A stretch of 46,451 nt of DNA from Entophlyctis helioformis. Taxonomy: Eukaryota > Chytridiomycota > Chytridiomycetes > Chytridiales > Chytriomycetaceae. The position numbers were made by a program, and so were the translations under genes. The stretch spans positions 1 to 46,451 of the forward strand of contig JAHLKH010000198.1 of NCBI GenBank assembly GCA_025526915.1, in the 5' to 3' direction. Shown here piece by piece: positions 1-9,989 of this stretch (the first letter of the stretch is position 1; each line of letters starts with the position of its first letter). The notes under the pieces are model-generated. The model saw nothing but the letters and a program-made list of their open reading frames with translations. It did not search any database and was not told where the DNA came from.

Positions 1-1767
1 TGCGCACCACAAGCCGGCCGCGTCCGGCAGCCGGTGGCTCTGTCCTGGGACCAGGGTCGGCTGGTGCATCCGGACAGCCAGGCGGCCGCATGTCCAGAGC
101 GGAGATGGCACGCCAGCAGCTCCTTGCCAATCCCAACGCCGTGCGCGCTTTGACCCAGGTTGGTGCTGGCAGTCGGCAGCCTGGCATGATTGGCTCCATG
201 TGCTCACAGGCATGGACCGTGATGCCGTTCCGTGCACTCGAGCAGCAAAACCCAGCCATTGCAAGTGCGCTTTCGGATCCTGCCCAGTTTGAGCGTCTCT
301 TTCTTGAAATGGAGCGCCAGAGAGCCCTTCTTGAGGAGCAACAGCGCCAGGCAATGGTAAGCGGCCTCTGTCCCGCGATCGACGCAGCTCAACACAATCT
401 GCCTTTGTGCACAAACAGCATACTCACATCGCCATCCTTGCGTTTTAGAGCGACATGGAGAGCGCCGACATGTTCGACATTGAGGGGCAACGCAGAATTG
501 AGGAGGAGATTCGCAGGTCCAACATTGCCCAGAACATGGAGGTTGTCGCTTCATCTTGGCGTTTTATTCGTGGTCACGACTAATCCCAGCCATGTACCTT
601 GTCTTTTGGTTCGCTCAGACTGCCATGGAGTACCATCCCGAATCGTTTGGTCGTGTAAGAAAGGATGCCATGTGCACCTGTGGCATCCATTTGTCTGACT
701 TGGCGGTAACCATGACAACGACGGCAAACAACCGGACTGGATTGTTTACAGGTTGTCATGCTGTACATCAACTGCGAGGTCAATGGCCATCCTCTCAAGG
801 CATTTGTCGACTCTGGCGCTCAGGCGACGATCATGAGCGTCGATTGTGCACAAAAGTGCAACATCATGCACCTGGTCGACGAACGGTTTGCTGGCGTTGC
901 TCGCGGTGTCGGAACAGCAAAGATCCTTGGACGTGTCCACTCGGCGCAGATCAAAGTTGGCAACCTTCACCTCCCGTGCTCCTTTACGGTGATGGAGGTG
1001 TGTATCTTTATTGCCGAATGCAAATGTAGCCAAACGAGTTCTTAGACAGACAGCGGCAGTGCCTTGCTTGCTTACACGCTTGCTGAATGAGCGCACAGGG
1101 TAAAGATGTCGACCTTCTTTTCGGTCTTGACATGCTCAAGCGTCACCAGGTTTGTTTGCACGTTGTCCTTTCAAAATGCCTCGTTGCTGACTCTGCTCTT
1201 GTCTATTGTCCTGTCCAACAGGCGTGCATTGATCTGGGGAAGAATGCACTCCGCATCGGTGAAGACGAAGTTCCGTTTCTTCCAGAGCATGAACTTCCTG
1301 AAAAGGCAAAGTGGGAAGCATCAGGAGCCGAGCCAGCATCGAGCAGTGCTGGTCCATGTAAGTCTATGCTGCTGGTTGGCATTTCATGCGGTCGACTGGA
1401 GATTTGGCATGCCGCGACTGGCGCGCAGGAACTTACTCCTGGCGTGGCGGTTGAAACAGCATCGGTGCAGGAACCCTCAGCGCCATCGTCCATTGCTGCG
1501 GCCACTGGCCAGACACAGCCAGTGCCCGCATCCTCGGCGCTGCCAGCAAACGCCGCAAATGCACTAGCATCGGCGCCAGTGTTGGCTTCGGCTGCTGGTT
1601 CCTCCAGGCCTGCTGTGCCCGCTGCAGCTGCCGCGCCACCAGCGTCGCGCTACCCAGAGGCAGTTATCAAGAGTCTGATGGATCTGGGCGTTTCACGAGA
1701 GCAGGCTATTGGCTCTCTTGACGCCTGCGGCGGAAATGCAGACATGGCTGCAAGCATGCTGTTCTGA
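1..1767 (+). CDS. DDI1: DDI1-like ubiquitin-receptor aspartic protease (5' partial)
   Basis: Homologue of DNA-damage-inducible protein 1, a proteasome shuttle with a retroviral-type aspartic protease domain. The N-terminal ubiquitin-like domain lies outside the window. Visible parts in order are the helical linker ([15 protein letters not shown]), the protease domain with catalytic [11 protein letters not shown] and the flap/core segment [24 protein letters not shown], an Ala/Ser/Pro-rich linker, and a C-terminal UBA domain ([16 protein letters not shown]) ending ASMLF-stop. A phase-consistent model is <1-356, 449-541, 619-654, 752-997, 1099-1149, 1222-1357 and 1460-1767. An additional 51-nt intron at 159-209 is possible because it keeps frame. 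All motifs are intact. Its 3' end converges on the tyrosyl-tRNA synthetase gene 170 bp away. Confidence 0.93.
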
Positions 1768-1937
1768 TGGTGTCGGGCGATTGTCCTCTTCTGAAAAATG
1801 TCGAGGGCTCGAGCCATGTACTTCATGCGGCTCGCTCGCTCGCTTGTGTCTGCTTCAAAAGAATGATATCTTGACAACACATTCAATGATGCGGCCAGAA
1901 GAAAGGCCGCGCTTGTGGTGGACGGCACTGGATTGAA

Positions 1938-3956
1938 TTAGCCAATCGTCGCCAGCTTGAGGCTCTTGACAGTCACATTGCCTTGGCTTGTCTGGAAAGG
2001 CGTGTCCTTGTACACGGCAACGCATTCCTCGGTCGTGCGGAAGTCGACGGCGCACTTCTCAAACACCTTCTGCTTGGGGTTGAGCGACTCGTCAGGCGTC
2101 GACGCGAAGCCCTCGAAAATGACGTGCTCGCCAACCTCGCTGTCCTCGTTGGGCTCGAGCAGCTCCACCTCTGACTTGTCTGCGTTGGATGCAGCCAGCA
2201 GCATGCCGGCCGACATGACGCCAGCAAACTTGGCGGGCTTCATGTTGGCAACAACAAGGACAAGGCGGCCAGTAAAGTCCTCCTTGGAAATGTACTTGGC
2301 CAGGCCACTGACAATGGTGCGAGGGCCGGTGGGCTCGCCAAGATCAATCTTTTCCACGTACAGGTTCTATGCGCACAGCCCGTGTTAGCAGCGGAAGCAT
2401 GTCACAGCGGGATGCTGCGCACACTCACATCGCGCTCGGGGTGCTGCTCAACCTCGAGAACCTTGCCAACACGGATGTCTGAGCCGTGGCATTGCATCGT
2501 TAGCCAGGCCATCGGATTTATCGTGTTCGCATGGATGGCTTACCAAGGCGAGACACCTCGGCCGTGACCTTGGGCTTTGGGGCAGGGTAAGCCTCTGCGG
2601 CCAGCTGGAGCAGTGCGGGGTCGGCGCGGAAGGCCTGGCGAATAGGCTCGAGAAGGGCATTGATCGCCGTGGCTGCGGCTGCCTTGAGATCGCCGGGGTG
2701 GAGCTTCTTGGTGCGGAAGGCCTCCTCAAGCTCCTCGGCGTTGGAAAAGGACACATTTCCGCCAAACTTTTCGGGACGGGTGACCACAAACTTGTAGTCT
2801 GGCTTGGTGAGCGAGTTGGCGGGGAAGATGACAATCTTGATAAAGGACAGAATGGGGTTGTCGTCGACATTGCCTTCCTCGCAAAAGGCCTTCTTGAGCT
2901 TGGCAACAACAGAATCGGCCTCCTCGAGAAGGTCGAGCTTGGAATCAGGATCAGACGAGCTCATCTTGCTGCCGCTGAGGCCGCCGACCATGACGTTCAT
3001 CAGATGGGCACGCTTTGTGTAGCCGATCTGCGGCAAAAACTTCTCCGCGTATACAAAGATCTTGCGCTGATCAACACCGCCAAACTGGGCGTCGACGTCG
3101 AGGTACTCTTCGTCAAGAGCCTGGAGCAGCGGGTAGACCAGGCCAGACAGTAGTGGCGATTCGACCTGCTTGACCACCTCGGCGCCGGCCTTCTTGGCCG
3201 AGTGCTCAGTAGTCATGGCAAGAAGACGGTACATATCCAGCGTGTACTCTCTGCTGAGCTGGTACGACGTTCCAACGACAAACTTGAGTCTGTCGATCGG
3301 CACTCCAATCGACGTCAGCATGGCCTTGATCGCAGCCTCGTAGTACTTGGTGCGCAGCTTGAGAAGGTCCCATGGAGCCTTTTGGTTGTCCAGATAGGCG
3401 TGCAGATCGGCAAAAAGGACTGTGACCTGTTCATGGCCTCTGTCAGTAAAAATGCATGTCCTTGTTGTGCACACATTGCGACGCTCACGATGCCTGCGAG
3501 ACGGCGGTGGTGTCTCTCACGTCACACGTGTCAAGCACAAGCGCTGTGCAAGTAAGGCAAAGAGAGACAGCTTCAAGTGCAACGGCTTACATGGCAGCCG
3601 GCCTTGAGGAAGTCGGCAAGCTTGGTCATGGGAACAAAGTAGCCAATGTGCGGCTTGCCCGTAGGTGCCGTGCCCCAGTACACCTTGAGGTCCCGCTTCG
3701 CCAAGACCTCGCGGATCTTGTCTGCGCCAAGGAACTCTTGCAGGTTGCGAGTGATCAGGTTGAACCTGGTGCGACGGTGCGAGTATGTGTGCAGGTAGGT
3801 GGGTGCGGGACGGTTCCAGAGTGCAATGCCGTGAGCAAGGCGCACAGAACAGCAGCGGCAAGAACGCCTGTCGAGTGTGTTGCTTGACAGCCGCACTGCA
3901 GCACCGCTGCTCCAACGTGAGCGCACTTACTTTTCGTCTTGGTTGAGGTCGCTCAT
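1938..3956 (-). CDS. YARS1: Cytosolic tyrosyl-tRNA synthetase with C-terminal EMAPII-like tRNA-binding domain
   Basis: Class I aminoacyl-tRNA synthetase that charges tRNA-Tyr in the cytosol. The model is complement of 1938-2366, 2429-2478, 2544-3426, 3591-3765 and 3931-3956. Exon lengths sum to 1563 nt (520 aa), close to the animal enzyme, and every phase agrees. The first exon is only 26 nt (MSDLNQDEK). The HIGH-box equivalent is PTGKPHIGY and the KMSKS-like loop is [13 protein letters not shown]. The C-terminal OB-fold domain starts at [15 protein letters not shown] and includes [17 protein letters not shown]. Carrying the EMAPII-like domain on TyrRS is best known from animals; most fungal cytosolic TyrRS lack it, so the architecture is notable. 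No disruption is seen. Confidence 0.95.
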
Positions 3957-4045
3957 GATAGGCTGGAGGGAAAGTGCCGTTAAACGATTCATTTGAAATG
4001 CCTACCAATCCGGTATCTCGTGCCTGCCGCAGGATGCGCAACAGT

Positions 4046-7000
4046 TCAGCCCAGGAGAGAGATGGACGACGCCGTCACGTCCTCCATCTCAAACAGCTCC
4101 TTCTCCAGCTTTGCCAGCTTGCTCCAATCGGCGCGCAGAGACAGATATGGGTGCAGGAGGTTGGCCTCGATGCGGCCCAGATAGCCTTCGTTGATGACGC
4201 TCTTGAGATTCTCAGGCTTGACAATAAACAGATTGCCGAGCTCCTTGAGCATATCAAACCGCTCCTGCAACAGATCAATCTTGAACGTCATGATGACTTC
4301 GTGGTATCTGCTCAGGTCCCTGTAAAGCGCAGCAAGCAACAGCGTCAGCATCAGCGTCGTATCTGTTGGCCATCCGCTGCAGCACCTACTTTGTCAAAAC
4401 AAGTCCACCTGCATAGCTGACGTGGAACTTTTTGTAGTGATCGACAAGCAGGCTGCGTGCAATGGCATGAATGGTCAGTATCTGCACGCTTTGCCGCCAC
4501 GCCCGCATCCATTCGCACCTGTGGAGCGACACGCCGATTTCTGTAAGGTACGTTTCGAGGTTTTCGCCGCTCAGGGACTCTTCGGCCTCGTCCTTGACTC
4601 GCCTGACAAAATCAACCGTTTGGTTGCACACCTGATCAATCGCAGAGTTAACAGCGACAGCCTCTTCGGATGTGCATTGAAGCGGCGCACGCACCTGCGT
4701 CGAAAGCGTGTTCACTGCAACAATATCGTCTCGTGGCTTATAGTCTGTCTTTTTCTGTCGCGAAAGTAGAGTCTCGAGCCACGCAACAATCACTGATGGT
4801 TGGCATGGATCGGATGGACATCCCGTTTTAGCAATCCTTAACTGCCTCTCATGGCATTTGTCGCGCATGCGTGTCGTTAATATACACAACAACGTCATGC
4901 TTGCACTCACCAGAGATCTTGCGCTGCAATACACCGTTTGCACGCTGCTCCGTGCTGGAAAAGAAGTCGTTTTTAAACAGGACCATTTCACGATGGAGAG
5001 TCGGCGAGCTGGTCAGCAATGGCAGCTGTATGCCGTAGGCACGGGATGCGATGCAATGCCATCTGGTGAGTGTTGTCGACTTGGAAATCAGTCATTCTTG
5101 CATGCAGTGCGTATCAAGCCTCACCAGCTGAGACTGGAACTGCAGCTGGAAGACCTGCAGCACATGCGTTGCAGTCTTGACCGCGTGCAAGTGTCCAAAG
5201 TCTGGCTCGGCCTTAAAGTCTGCAAGCGACAACTCCTCCAGCTCACTGCACCCATTTCCAGTTAATCGGATAGCTCATCGCTAGGGCAGACATGAGTGCC
5301 GACGGACCTGTCCACAAAGTTTTGCACAAACTTGATCCCGACTTCTTCCACAAGCAATCTGAAAAGGATGCTCGCATAATTCGATCTTTGCATCAAACGC
5401 GATGAATCAATTGTGCACGATGCCTGTCAGTAAGCCATGCCACAAACACTGCGATGACATCGGGAATTGCAGGCCAGCAATCAAAGCCATGCTTACAGAT
5501 CGCTGAGCTTGCAAAGCTCTTTGCACCGCTTGATGCTCTGCGAGTATGCGCGGAAGCAGGACAAGGTGTCCTCGAACGCGGGAACCCATGCCGTCTCTGC
5601 GACAACAGGACTGGCGGCCAGAGAGTGCTGCAGTCCCGTGAGCTGCTGGCCAAGCTCGCTCCCATTGTCTGCACAGTATTCATCGTGGTGGCGACCGTTG
5701 ACATGAACGAAGACACGACCGCTGCTGACGATAACGGAAGAGCAGAGGTCTCCTTGATGGGCGAGATTGACGATCGCGACGGCGACTTGCGATGAAGCGA
5801 GTGCTGCGAGTGGGCTCTGTGGCGAATTGAGGGGGGTCCATGTTGCTGGCTGTTTCGCTGGTAGTAAGGGTTTGGTGTAGTATTTTGCTAATGTGCATCG
5901 GTTTCAAGCCTATCAGTTGATCATTCTTGCAGACATTGTCCATCCAAATACGCAACCGTCGCGACAAATAGGAAAACAGGTAACCACTTACACCTTGCTC
6001 TCCGGCTCCAGCCAAGCAAGCTTGGAGCGTCTCTAGTAGCCATTGCTGCTCGAGTTCGATGTAGCGACTATTGTCCAGATAGGGCACAAATAGGTCATCA
6101 AAGCAGCGATTGACAAGGCCCGACAGCACTGGAGCACCAAGCATGGATGCAATCGTCTTTTCGTCAAATCGGTGAATGTCCGCCACAAGATGGGCTGTTG
6201 CAGCGTGCGAGAGGGCCAAGGTTTGTAGGTATAGCAACAGCGAGTCACTTCTTGCACGTTCAAGAAGTCTCTCTAGGAAGTTTTGAATCTGTAGCGGCAC
6301 GCCCACAAGAAGATGCCAAGCATGACCAATGCGTGTAAGAAGTCTTTTGAAGAGGGCGCACCAATTGACGGCCGCGTCTTGATTGTGCATCCGTCACTCA
6401 CCGACTGCGCAAAAATGCGTTGGACAAACACCTGCATGACCGATGCAGAGTTTGGGAAAACGGCGCAAATAACATCCCACTCGTTGAAGATGGCGATACG
6501 AATCTCTTCATATAGACGCAACAGTCCCTGGTCAGCCTTGGTGGGGCTCACCCTAAAGCAAGATGAATTGCGGCAGTAAGAAAGGATTGTCCTTGATATC
6601 TCTTTGTCGTGATCACATCCGATTCATCAATTGACAGACTTACTGGTCATAGCCGTTGCCTTCCTGTTCCGTCTCGGCAATTTTCAGCAGGTTGATGAAG
6701 AATGCATGCTGGTTCACGTATGTTTGGACACACGAGTTGCCCCCGTTAAAGTCGAGCAAAGTGCGAGCAATTTGCTGATATGTGTACGAGAGAACATGCA
6801 AGGCATGCCATGTCAGACTTGGCATTGCAGTTCACTGCAGTGCATGATGGGGAGAATGCCACTGTTCATGCACTGACACTCATTGTCTCGCGATCTGCTT
6901 GGGAATATGCCTGATCAAACTCGGCGAGGAGGCTCTTCTCCAGACCCTCGCAGTACTTTTCAATGTTGGTACGTGCCTGATAGTCCAATGTAAGCGGTTG

Positions 7001-8237
7001 TGTTGCACCGACGCCAACGCGTTACAGCGAATGGATTGGCAACTGCATGTGTGTGGCATGGGATGCATTTTGGCTGCAGCTTACCGCTTCAGTTCCTGGA
7101 ATATCGACCTCTTTAGCAATCGTGTTGACTCGCCGGGCAATAATAGCGGCCTATCGCAGACATTCAGCAGGATGTGAGAATGCAAACGTTGCGAGCGCAG
7201 CCTGCGATTCCAGCCAAAGGCAAGTGCAGATGGCTGGCAGGCATTATTGCGTTGCACCAACCTACCTTGTACTCCCCCTCAGGCCCAGATCGCCGGAGAG
7301 TGTCCAGTCTTGTGAAGACGCCCTTGTTGAATTCGAGAAACTGCTGGATGAGATCCTTGGCTTCAGCCGCCCGAGTCTTTTGCTTGTCGATTGTTTCAAG
7401 CTGCTCGCCTGCACTGTGCGTTAGAATAAATGCACCACCTTGAAAGCAAGCCGACTCGCATTGGAAAAGCACCTATTCGGATCGTCGTGTTTCCAACCTC
7501 GCTGAGCCGTGAATCAAGTGACTCGAATGCACGTTGAACGTCCTGGAGGTTGAGAGTCGGCAAGAGAGCAGCGAAATGGCAATTGCAACGGACAGCAAGT
7601 GTTAATGCAGAGTGAGACAAGGGCTGAATGGCAAAGGGTCGCAAACATGCAATGCTCATCAACGACACACGTCAAAAGAGTCTGCAAACTCCTTCATCTT
7701 GCGGCGCCTGCCTGTTTCGGAAGCAGCTGCCTGGTCCTCGAGGTCATCAATCTTGCTTTGAATGCGTTTCTTGAGTCGCAAGAGTTCATCAGACGCCGCG
7801 TCAAACACGCGAATAAGCGGCTTGGGGTCAAAGTCTGTTTGTTCTCGGCACATGGCATTGTACGGCCGTCCGCGTGAGAAGGCTGAGTGTTCGCAGTGCC
7901 TGCACTGTCAAGGATAGAAACGCCAAGGCGCCTACATCGTCCTGTTTCACCAGAGCTGCTTCCCAGAACAAGGCTGGTGCTGGGGGCGATGGCATGCTTG
8001 TTGCCAATGTTGCCAGTGTTGTTGTTGCCCACGATAATGAGCTTTGCGGTGATGGCCTCGACAAACTCTCGGGCGGAGAACTTGCCCTTGTGGTTGCATT
8101 GGCAAACACCAACGTGCGTCAGCCAGACGCAGAGCCCAGTCGGTTGGACAAGCACGCACCTTGAAATTGTCCAGCTTTACGAGCTCCTTGACACCCACGA
8201 TATCCGCAGCACCCGACGTGCCAGATCCAGGCGCCAT
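4046..8237 (-). CDS. SEC10: Exocyst complex subunit SEC10 (EXOC5)
   Basis: Subunit of the octameric exocyst that tethers secretory vesicles at the plasma membrane. The start is the ATG at 8237 (MAPGSGTSG). Exon 1 (8160-8237) ends in VKLDNFK and is followed by an exon with FSAREFVEAITAKLI. Typical N-terminal coiled coils follow (FDPKPLIRVFDAASDELLRL; EQLETIDKQKTRAAEAKDLI; FLEFNKGVFTRLDTL). The C-terminal helical region includes LTEIGVSLHRCEW, then LKELGNLFIVKPENL and HPYLSLRADWSKL, the family's usual ending. The gene has many introns (at least ten), several with GCTGAC-like branch points; I did not place every boundary. It is divergent from the selenophosphate synthetase gene, whose ATG is about 250 bp away. 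Confidence 0.85.
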
Positions 8238-8292
8238 TGATTGTTTTGTTGTGGCGAGTTCGCGGTATCGCAGAATTGTATTTTCCCGACAA

Positions 8293-8314
8293 GTCACGTG
8301 TACATTCACGTGAC
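8293..8314. promoter_or_regulatory. Double E-box palindrome in the SEC10/SEPHS2 divergent promoter
   Basis: A perfect inverted repeat, GTCACGTG-N6-CACGTGAC, lies between the two divergent genes. Each arm holds a CACGTG core, the classical site for bHLH factors (Cbf1/USF/Myc type). Its position 56 bp upstream of SEC10 and before the TATA-like box of the selenophosphate synthetase suggests shared control of both genes. That function is inferred. Confidence 0.6.
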
Positions 8315-8327
8315 CCGAATTCCACGG

Positions 8328-8334
8328 TATAAAT
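8328..8334 (+). promoter_or_regulatory. TATA-like box upstream of selenophosphate synthetase
   Basis: The sequence GGTATAAATTGC lies just downstream of the double E-box and about 160 bp upstream of the chosen start codon at 8491. It is plausible as a core promoter element for the + strand gene. A GTGTAAGT donor at about 8369 followed by a CTCAAG acceptor near 8460 could mark a 5'-UTR intron. Confidence 0.4.
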
Positions 8335-8490
8335 TGCAAAATCAGGCGCATCTCAACCATCCACATTCGTGTAAGTGCTGTGCTTGCAGATGTGCTCGCA
8401 ATGTGCTTGCAGATGCGTGCCGTCTGCTGGTTCTCCACGCTGGCTGCTGACTCTCAAGGGCCTCGACATGGCAAGCTGGCGGAAAGCCTG

Positions 8491-9849
8491 ATGCGAAAGC
8501 GGAAGAAACTCACCGACTTTGACGCTGTGGCCGAAGGGCTCTCGCCCGGCTTCCGCCTCACCCGCTGGGCACAGCTCAAAGGGTGAGGCTGCAAGGTCCC
8601 GCAAGCAGAGCTCCTGACGCTGCTTGCGGGCTTCGGCGAGGGTTTCATTGGCATGGACTCTAGCATCACTCCCACCCGTTTCCCGGGGATAAAGCTTGTG
8701 CAGACGACCGACTTCTTCTACCCCGTCATCGAGGACCCGTATGTCCAGGGCATGATCACCTGCGCCAACGTCCTGTCGGACTTGTTCGCCATGGGGGTTC
8801 CAACCTGCGACAATATGCTGATGCTGCTGACGTTGCCAAGAGATATGCCCGAGAGCGACCGCCTCTGCAGTGCTCGCATGACCATTCAAGGCTTCCATGG
8901 TACGGATCTGTCTGCTGCCAACTGCCAACTGCCAACTGCAGTCGTTTCAGCAGCCAGCTGATATGACATGCATGTAGATGCTGCTGCCAAAGCTGGTACG
9001 CGAGTGACTGGCGGCCAGACTGTCCGTGGTCCCTGGTTTATGACTGGCGGCGTTGCGTCAACGGTCGCGTCGGAGAAGGATCTGCTTGCGCTGGACGCGG
9101 CACAGCCTGGCGATGTGCTGGTGCTTACAAAGCCTCTGGGCACGCAAGTTGCCATCAACGTTCAGACATGGCTTTGGGACGAGAGCAAGTTTGCCCGGAT
9201 CGCACATCTGATGACGCGGGACGAAGGTGGGCGGTGCTGACTGCCGGTCTGGACTCTTTGGTGTGGTGCAACTCTAACTTGAGCACGCCATGGCCATGTA
9301 CAGCCAAGCAAGCATTTGACACGGCCACATTGTCAATGGTGCGACTCAATCAGACAGCCGCTCGCCTGATGGTCAAGTATGGAGCACATGCTGCAACAGA
9401 CGTGACTGGCTTTGGCATCATTGGGCATGCGCAGAACCTTGTGTCGCGGCAGTTATCGCCGGTCGACTTTTGCATCACCGCTTTGCCCGTCATTGATCGC
9501 ATGGACCAAGTTGATGCAATCGTCAGCTACAAGCTCAGCCAGGGGCTCAGTGCAGAAACATCTGGCGGTCTTCTCGTCGCTCTGGCACCAGATGCAGTGC
9601 GGCCATTCCTTGACGAAATCCAGCAGCAAGACGGATGGCCCGCACACATTGTTGGGCATGTCGAGCAAGGTGGGCATGAGGCACTTGGCAGATTGCTCCG
9701 CCGTGATGGATGGCCATTGCTTACCATGCTCGCTCGATGTTGCTGTTTGCGTTATTACACGACCAGGTCAAAGACGCGCCGTGCTGAAGGATGCAGAGTG
9801 GATTCGTTGTCCGTGGCAGACCAGTTCCCAACAAGTTGATGGCTGCTAA
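8491..9849 (+). CDS. SEPHS2: Selenophosphate synthetase with UGA-encoded selenocysteine (SPS2/SelD)
   Basis: Makes selenophosphate from selenide and ATP, the selenium donor for Sec-tRNA synthesis. The model is 8491-8899, 8978-9226, 9313-9669 and 9767-9849, with phases consistent (about 365 aa). The catalytic N-terminal loop reads GFRLTRWAQLKG-[TGA]-GCKVPQAELL: the codon at the position normally Sec or Cys is TGA and the conserved GCK follows in frame. Other family motifs are KLVQTTDFFYPVIEDPY, ANVLSDLFAMGV, RVTGGQTVRGPW, VLVLTKPLGTQVA, ATDVTGFGIIGHAQNL and LSAETSGGLLV. A start further upstream at 8380 in the same frame is possible. A SECIS-like hairpin lies 44 nt after the TAA. Conservation on both sides of the TGA argues strongly against a pseudogene. 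Confidence 0.92.
8584..8586 (+). other. Recoded UGA (selenocysteine) codon
   Basis: In-frame TGA between ...AQLKG and GCKVP..., exactly at the redox-active residue of selenophosphate synthetases (Sec in SPS2, Cys in many others, Thr/Arg in SPS1 paralogues). The frame is open for more than 60 codons before and more than 90 codons after it. Confidence 0.88.
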
Positions 9850-9884
9850 TGATGCCAAGTTTATGCCAAACAGCCGCCAACGAG

Positions 9885-9963
9885 GCTTGCGTATGACGCC
9901 GTTTTGTCTGAAAGCTAATGCCTCTCGAGGCACAGCAAATCGGCTGATCCAAACAATATAAGC
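9885..9963 (+). promoter_or_regulatory. Type II-like SECIS element in the 3' UTR
   Basis: Recruits SBP2/eEFSec to decode UGA as selenocysteine. The 5' quartet ATGA is at 9893-9896 and the 3' quartet TGAT at 9945-9948. The intervening helix pairs 9898-9901 with 9941-9944 and 9903-9906 with 9936-9939, with one T-T mismatch, then extends imperfectly to G9910-C9933. Next comes an apical bulge beginning AAA (9911-9913), and a closing mini-stem of 5 bp (9919-9923 with 9928-9932) with a CTCG loop. The arrangement is that of a form II SECIS. The stretch from quartet to AA is about 14 nt, slightly long. A short lower helix (TTG/CAA) is possible. Confidence 0.75.
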
Positions 9964-9989
9964 ATGCCTTTATTGCCGCGATATTGCGC

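Noticed and set aside
1358..1428. 71-nt intron in the DDI1 linker ending at GCGCAG.
   Set aside because: It would create an immediate TGA; the acceptor at 1459 (102 nt) keeps frame and was preferred.
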